In this document: positions 59,641-64,000 of the stretch, one piece after another
Layout of the letters: each line of letters starts with the position of its first letter
How positions within the stretch are numbered: the stretch's first letter is position 1
NCBI GenBank assembly: GCA_944323425.1
Contig: CALUSL010000001.1
Location: 1 to 64,000 of the forward strand
From: Candidatus Gastranaerophilales bacterium
GTDB lineage: Bacteria; Cyanobacteriota; Vampirovibrionia; Gastranaerophilales; Gastranaerophilaceae
DNA: 64,000 bases
Direction: 5' to 3'
Notes under the pieces: generated by a model
What the model was told of the DNA's origin: nothing
The model's database searches: none
The model's input: only the letters and a program-made list of their open reading frames with translations
Program-made: the position numbers and the translations under genes

Positions 59641-60507
59641 TTATCCGTTTATTGCAAAGTAAATTTCTTTTAGTCTTTTTTTGCTGACATGAGTGTATAA
59701 CTGTGTAGTTGAAACATCGCTGTGCCCGAGAAGTTCCTGAACTACTCTCAAATCAGCGCCGTTTTCGAGCATATGAGTCGCAAAACTATGCCGCAATGTA
59801 TGAGGTGATATGTGTTTTGCAAGATGTTCTCCCTGCTGTCTGATAAAAACATAAACATCCTGTCTGGTCATAGCGCAGCCGTTTTCTTTTATAAGCAGCT
59901 TCTTTTCATTGGACTTGCCTCGTTTTAAATATAGTTCACGGTGTTTTAAATAAATTTTTATTGCGTGTTTTGCCTTATCTCCGATTGGTATAATTCGCTC
60001 TTTTGAGCCTTTGCCAAAACATCTTAGATATTTCGCATTAAGGTCAATATCAGAAACTTTCAGATTAACAAGTTCTGATACTCTTAGCCCTGCGCCGTAC
60101 AATAACTCCATTATTACTTTTTCAATATCATTAAGATGATTATGCAAAATGTCTTCTATTTCCGCAATAGAAATCACTTTAGGCAAACGCTTGCTGAGTT
60201 TTGGCTGTTCTATACTCAGGGTTGGATCCTGTGAAATTTTTTCATTTGCAAACAGCCATTTAAAAAAGCCCCGCAAAGATGCTATTTTCCTTGTGATTGA
60301 TGACGGTGTGTATTTTTTATCATACAAATTTTTTATGTAGTAGTTAATATGATTACGTTTTACGCTATTTGGGGTATCAATCAGATAGCTTTGTAAAAAA
60401 TCCGCAAAATAATAAAGGTCTCTTCTGTATGCCTCAATTGTGTTTAGAGACAATCCACGTTCCACCTCGAGTGATTCTAAATACTCTGCAATATTTTGTA
60501 AGAGCAT
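59641..60507 (-). CDS. xerD: Tyrosine recombinase XerC/XerD type
   Basis: A 288-residue recombinase with the N-terminal SAM-like core-binding domain (residues ~1-90) and the catalytic domain. Catalytic residues: Arg in GAGLRVSELVNL near 145, Lys in GKGSKERIIPIG near 170, HTLRHSFATHML (His, Arg near 238-241), GHSDVSTTQ (His), and the nucleophile Tyr in TTQLYTHVS near 272. Length and lack of flanking mobile DNA point to a chromosome dimer resolution recombinase at dif, rather than an integrase. XerD is favoured only weakly over XerC. Confidence 0.88.
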   Translation of the reverse strand: MLLQNIAEYLESLEVERGLSLNTIEAYRRDLYYFADFLQSYLIDTPNSVKRNHINYYIKNLYDKKYTPSSITRKIASLRGFFKWLFANEKISQDPTLSIEQPKLSKRLPKVISIAEIEDILHNHLNDIEKVIMELLYGAGLRVSELVNLKVSDIDLNAKYLRCFGKGSKERIIPIGDKAKHAIKIYLKHRELYLKRGKSNEKKLLIKENGCAMTRQDVYVFIRQQGEHLAKHISPHTLRHSFATHMLENGADLRVVQELLGHSDVSTTQLYTHVSKKRLKEIYFAING

Positions 60508-60558
60508 AAATCTATTCTACATCTATTCCCCATTACTGGCAACGTACAATCATTATAC

Positions 60559-60864
60559 CTACTGGCAAAAGCTTGCATCACCAATATCAGTACATTTTGA
60601 ACTGTAGTACTCAGGCTCTGATTCTAACTTTCTAACTCTTGTATAATTAAGTGAATTATATCTGTATGGCGTAACACTCATATCCTGTCTGCGGCTATTA
60701 TAATATTGAGCAGCAGTTGATGCTGCCGAGTTACGCATGTACCTGTTTCTCTCATATTCGACAGAACTATAGTTATATCGTCCTGTTTCATCAAACATTG
60801 ATGATGCATATACAGTTTCACTTAGAAAAAAGCAACATAAAAATAATGACAAATATTTTTTCAT
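60559..60864 (-). CDS. Small exported Tyr/Arg-rich protein of unknown function
   Basis: A signal peptide (MKKYLSLFLCCFFLSETVYA) leads to an ~80-residue mature protein rich in Tyr, Arg, Ser and Asn (YERNRYMRNS, YYNSRRQDMS) with one Cys pair at the very end (KCTDIGDASFC). GGTAGGAAT precedes the ATG. It has no known family. Lying between xerD and the GH77 gene it may be transcribed with the latter (29-base gap). Confidence 0.72.
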   Translation of the reverse strand: MKKYLSLFLCCFFLSETVYASSMFDETGRYNYSSVEYERNRYMRNSAASTAAQYYNSRRQDMSVTPYRYNSLNYTRVRKLESEPEYYSSKCTDIGDASFCQ

Positions 60865-60893
60865 ATTCCTACCTCAAAAATATGATAACAGAT

Positions 60894-63032
60894 TTAGATG
60901 TCTGCGTCATCAGGAGCATATAAAACTTCAGCCCAGTGATGCAATCTGTCTGTCAAATTTTTTACGGATTCTTTGCTCTTTCCCTCGTTCATTGCTTTGG
61001 ATATTACCGCACGTTCGAGAAGTTCAGGAACATTCATTGCTAGATGCTGCCACCACATCGGATCCTTTTTGTCATCGTGTTTTGCTCGCTGCAATGTTTT
61101 ATAATATTCTGCTTTATAATTCAATGGCAATCTTAGCTTCCAGTTTCTCGGATCATTTGTGCCCGAATAATTATATCTGTCGGGCAGACCAAAGAAATCC
61201 ATAAAAGTCACCTGTATGTTTTTCCCGAATCTGAAAAGTTCCTGCCATTTTACAATAGTGCGTAAGTCTGTATTATGTGCCATTTTATTTATAAGAAAAT
61301 CTCTGGAATCTTCCCATTTTATACCTTTTACTTCATCTGAATTTTCTGGCAAATCAGGATATAATGTTCCGATTAAGTATAACGGATCCATAACACTGTT
61401 TTTCTTTTCCTGGAAAAAATTATTTGTAAGAAGCTTTCCTGTGTGTTCATCATCATGACTTTGAATAAGAAAAGTATTGTCCGGAACAGATTTCGCTTCA
61501 TCCTGTCCTTTGTAAGATTTAAGAGATGACATACCGGGAATTATTTCTCTTGTATCACCGTCAGGTCTTGTGTTATTGTTGCCGTAGCAAACCTCATTGA
61601 AAACATTTGTTGGAGCACCCAGATTTTCCCAGGCAAGGTCTGTGGGTTTTAACCCTTTTTCTTTTATAACCGGCAGAAGAATTTCATGGATTAATCGTTT
61701 ATAGTTTCCATCAGGATCAATATTCGGCATGTTTTCAATATCCGCATTGATTTTACGCTGCATTTCTTTTTGATCCCAGCCCCAAAAGTCTTCAATTTTG
61801 TATGCATTCGGCTTGCCAAACATACTTACGTTTGCGCCATGGGCGATTGTGTGTACAATTCTATCTCCATCCTTGATTATTTCTACACGATTTTTATTAT
61901 AGACCCATGGGTCGACAAGTCCGAGTACATGATCAATTCTTATACTCTGGTGGTTTTCCAGAAGTGCACGGAATTTGTCCTGAATTAATTTACCACCAAT
62001 GCCTATGGTTCCGTCCGGATTAAACAATTTATCAGGAGCAACAAATGCGATATCCCAAAGCTGATTGTTTCCCCAGGATGAATAATGAATGGCTTCACCC
62101 TGTCCACCATACGGGCATCCTATTCTATAGTCATGGAGAAATGCTTCTTTGTTCGCCCAGATATCTCTTGCTGAAAAACCTATTATTGCATCTGACTTGT
62201 ATTTCAACTTTTCAGGGCTTTTCGCAAATTCTTTTTCCTGTTTTTTTACAATAAACTGCTTGAATTTATAAAGATCAATGTCCTTTTGATATTTATCCGT
62301 AAGTTCTGCTTTACGTTGCAGAGCCTGTTTATGCAATGGACTATTTTCATCTTTAATATATGTTATTAAATTGTCATCAATGTCATTCCATTCATCAAAA
62401 TGATCAGAACCATTGACTTCTGTCAGTACATCAAACAATGCATCTGTTTCTAGCCAGCTGTTCTCTTCTTTTTTGAATTTGGCAAAATCTATTAACAAAT
62501 TTACGCTGTCATCATTGCCGGATTTAGCCTGCGACATCATATTGTCATAAGCAAGCTCAAAAAGATGGTCATATGCGTCAAAAGCAGCATTGAAAATTGT
62601 TTCTTTAGACTTATTTATATATTCTGAGTCAGTATATTCTTCTATATCACCGAGTTTTAAAATTTTTCCATACTCTGACGTCGTTAATTTCTCCATATCC
62701 GCGAAAAGATAGTTTCTTGAGTGTATAGATGAAATATATGGAGAAAAATCATCTCTTTGTATCAATCCGGGCGGTCCTAGCTGTATAGAATCAAAGCCGT
62801 GAAGTTTAAGCAGATTGTTTATTTCTTTTGCCTTTTTATTCATAGGCGAACCTATAAATAGATCCATATTTGATACAGGAAAAGATGAACCATGCATAAT
62901 AAGAGCAAGATCTTTTATGCCGAGATATTTTTTACCCTCTTCTATATCATTATGGAAATCTTTTTCTTCTTCCGGTTTGGGTGCTCTTTTAAATGATGTT
63001 CGAGAATACGAACTAATTGCTGAAATTTTCAT
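60894..63032 (-). CDS. Divergent GH77 4-alpha-glucanotransferase (MalQ-like)
   Basis: A 712-residue protein with the GH77 catalytic set: the nucleophile Asp in IRIDHVLG (about residue 367), the acid/base Glu in LAWENLGAP (about 468) and the third Asp in QSHDDEHTG (about 526). The early phrase FDSIQLGPPG...DFSPY fits the MalQ first barrel strand. It differs from standard MalQ in spacing and in long helical insertions of unknown role (about 110-290). The N-terminus MKISAISSYSRTSFKRAPKP is polar, not a signal peptide, and resembles the start of the 5'-nucleotidase at 14272. It should rearrange alpha-1,4-glucans, in glycogen turnover with the GH57 enzyme. Confidence 0.82.
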   Translation of the reverse strand: MKISAISSYSRTSFKRAPKPEEEKDFHNDIEEGKKYLGIKDLALIMHGSSFPVSNMDLFIGSPMNKKAKEINNLLKLHGFDSIQLGPPGLIQRDDFSPYISSIHSRNYLFADMEKLTTSEYGKILKLGDIEEYTDSEYINKSKETIFNAAFDAYDHLFELAYDNMMSQAKSGNDDSVNLLIDFAKFKKEENSWLETDALFDVLTEVNGSDHFDEWNDIDDNLITYIKDENSPLHKQALQRKAELTDKYQKDIDLYKFKQFIVKKQEKEFAKSPEKLKYKSDAIIGFSARDIWANKEAFLHDYRIGCPYGGQGEAIHYSSWGNNQLWDIAFVAPDKLFNPDGTIGIGGKLIQDKFRALLENHQSIRIDHVLGLVDPWVYNKNRVEIIKDGDRIVHTIAHGANVSMFGKPNAYKIEDFWGWDQKEMQRKINADIENMPNIDPDGNYKRLIHEILLPVIKEKGLKPTDLAWENLGAPTNVFNEVCYGNNNTRPDGDTREIIPGMSSLKSYKGQDEAKSVPDNTFLIQSHDDEHTGKLLTNNFFQEKKNSVMDPLYLIGTLYPDLPENSDEVKGIKWEDSRDFLINKMAHNTDLRTIVKWQELFRFGKNIQVTFMDFFGLPDRYNYSGTNDPRNWKLRLPLNYKAEYYKTLQRAKHDDKKDPMWWQHLAMNVPELLERAVISKAMNEGKSKESVKNLTDRLHHWAEVLYAPDDADI

Positions 63033-63173
63033 TCTTTTACGATCCCTCTAGGTCCACTGTAACGGGTAAAAAATAAATGTTGCAGAAAACAACTGTCACA
63101 ATTTTAGTAAATAAATAAACCATTTGCAACTATTTTTATTATTCTTAATATTATGTAAGGCTGTGTTTATTTA

Positions 63174-64000
63174 TCATTTTGTTGTAGCAGGTTTTAATTT
63201 ATAAAAATTAAAACATTTAAGTTTGACTTTGCCGTCAGCAATAAATTTTATACCTGTTGATTTTTTATCAGGATATATTCTACTGCTCATAACAACTTCT
63301 CCGTCGTTGGCAAAAACTTCAATTGATGATTTATCTACGAAAACCCGAAGCTTAAGGATATTATTATTTAATTTAAGTTGTGCTTCGCGTTCGCCTGTAA
63401 GTGCCTTTCCTGATTTGTCTCTGTTAAATATCAGAAGAGAATTTTCTTTATTGTAAGAAAGTACTGTTTTTTGGGTGTCTGAAGACCTTAGTTCGAGTGT
63501 AAGACTTTTTGCTTCTGTCATATCTGCTTCTAAATCCAGTTCATATGAGTCTCCGTTAACTTGAAGAAAACTTTTTTCATTTTCTATAATTTTGTCTTTC
63601 AACAAAACAGACTGACCTCTAAGTTTCTTCATCTCTTCGACTGGCACGGTGTAGACTTTTTTGTTTACAATTTTTAGTTCTCTGGGAATGCTCATCATTC
63701 CAGCCCAACCCTCATTTTTTTCCGGATTTTCTGAATCGGACATTCCAAGCCAGCCTATCATAACTACTCTGCCGTCATCAGTTTTTAGAAACTGGGGGGT
63801 ATAAAAATCAAACCCTTTATCAAAGAGACCAAATGCACCAATCTGTTTGAATTTGCCTGTGTTGTAATCCAACTTGCCGACAAACCATCCAGACTGATAT
63901 TTATTCAAAAAGTTTTTTCCGTTTGGCTTTATTCCCTGAGGAGATATTGCAAGAACGTCTGTATCTCCTATTTGAACCAGCGCCGGTGATTCCCACATAT
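63174..64000 (-). CDS. GH32 (sucrose/fructan hydrolase) protein, C-terminal part; 5' end outside window
   Basis: The visible ~275 residues hold the latter part of the five-bladed propeller and the beta-sandwich of GH32. WESPALVQI is the WECPDLF block with the catalytic Glu, but with Ser in place of Cys and Ala in place of Asp. GFDFYTPQFL and VVMIGWLGM, and at the C-terminus RVFVDKSSIEVFANDGEVVMSSRIYP, are canonical. The gene reads off the right edge, so the N-terminal nucleophile is not seen and no start can be assigned. It would hydrolyse sucrose or fructans. Confidence 0.88.
   Translation of the reverse strand, partial: MWESPALVQIGDTDVLAISPQGIKPNGKNFLNKYQSGWFVGKLDYNTGKFKQIGAFGLFDKGFDFYTPQFLKTDDGRVVMIGWLGMSDSENPEKNEGWAGMMSIPRELKIVNKKVYTVPVEEMKKLRGQSVLLKDKIIENEKSFLQVNGDSYELDLEADMTEAKSLTLELRSSDTQKTVLSYNKENSLLIFNRDKSGKALTGEREAQLKLNNNILKLRVFVDKSSIEVFANDGEVVMSSRIYPDKKSTGIKFIADGKVKLKCFNFYKLKPATTK

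Noticed and set aside
59641-60507. Integrase of a prophage or genomic island
   Set aside because: No phage genes, attachment repeats or tRNA lie nearby; the length and neighbours suit a housekeeping XerC/XerD recombinase.
1-64000. CRISPR arrays, insertion sequences, rRNA and tRNA genes
   Set aside because: Reading all intergenic gaps showed no regularly spaced repeats, transposase genes, or recognisable RNA genes; most gaps are below 200 bases. A covariance search for tRNA and small RNA was not possible here.

Overview
This 64 kb window looks like one contiguous, AT-rich piece of a bacterial chromosome from a non-photosynthetic member of the Cyanobacteriota, most likely a gut-type melainabacterium (Vampirovibrionia/Gastranaerophilales). 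The lineage is inferred from several signs. The RNA polymerase beta-prime subunit is encoded by two genes, rpoC1 and rpoC2, as in Cyanobacteria and plastids, and rpoC2 carries the large internal insertion typical of that group. A protein resembling DUF3326, a family I know mainly from cyanobacteria, lies just upstream of rpoB. There is a lipid A pathway (lpxD-lpxC-fabZ-lpxA), so the cell has an outer membrane. There are no photosynthesis genes here, and rubrerythrin plus ferredoxin-type glutamate synthase suggest an anaerobe. No tRNA, rRNA, CRISPR array, prophage or insertion sequence was recognised.

Layout. 0-4 kb: the end of a large autotransporter-like surface protein, a small repeat protein, a FabG-like reductase and a lineage-specific protein. 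4-11 kb: an LCP cell-wall protein, hisG-mazG-deoB, an orphan DNA methyltransferase, a HAD phosphatase and two membrane-anchored unknowns. 11-17 kb: two sugar ABC permeases with a nearly leaderless promoter, a glycine-zipper protein, a 5'-nucleotidase, and a response regulator followed by a pentapeptide-repeat protein. 17.1-22.5 kb: a structured intergenic region and a glutamate synthase rearranged into three ferredoxin-containing polypeptides. 22.5-26.6 kb: trmFO, an HD-GYP protein, a metallo-hydrolase and the DUF3326-like protein. 26.8-35.8 kb: rpoB-rpoC1-rpoC2. 35.9-39.4 kb: M48 peptidase, rpmE, proS. 39.4-42.1 kb: a one-carbon operon (core-MetE-like protein, CooC-like ATPase, folD). 42-50 kb: NhaP2-type antiporter, pth, a regulator, a prepilin, a glycosyltransferase, rubrerythrin and a GH57 branching enzyme. 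50-56.4 kb: lipid A genes, lysA, diadenylate cyclase and a KDPG-type aldolase. 56.4-64 kb: a Cys-rich protein, a P-loop protein resembling DUF4914, metF, xerD, a divergent GH77 glucanotransferase and a GH32 protein cut by the window edge.

Links between genes. GH57 and GH77 enzymes, the sugar permeases, the GH32 protein and the aldolase indicate carbohydrate storage and fermentation. The core-MetE/CooC/folD operon with metF elsewhere points to an unusual folate or corrinoid-linked route to methionine. Diadenylate cyclase and a K+/H+ antiporter with an RCK_C domain suggest c-di-AMP control of potassium. The strongest candidates for something not well described are the core-MetE/CooC operon, the three-part glutamate synthase with the structured DNA before it, the shared short N-termini of several proteins, and the repeated TATACTAAAGTATA element. 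All functional calls rest on reading motifs by eye; no database search was run.
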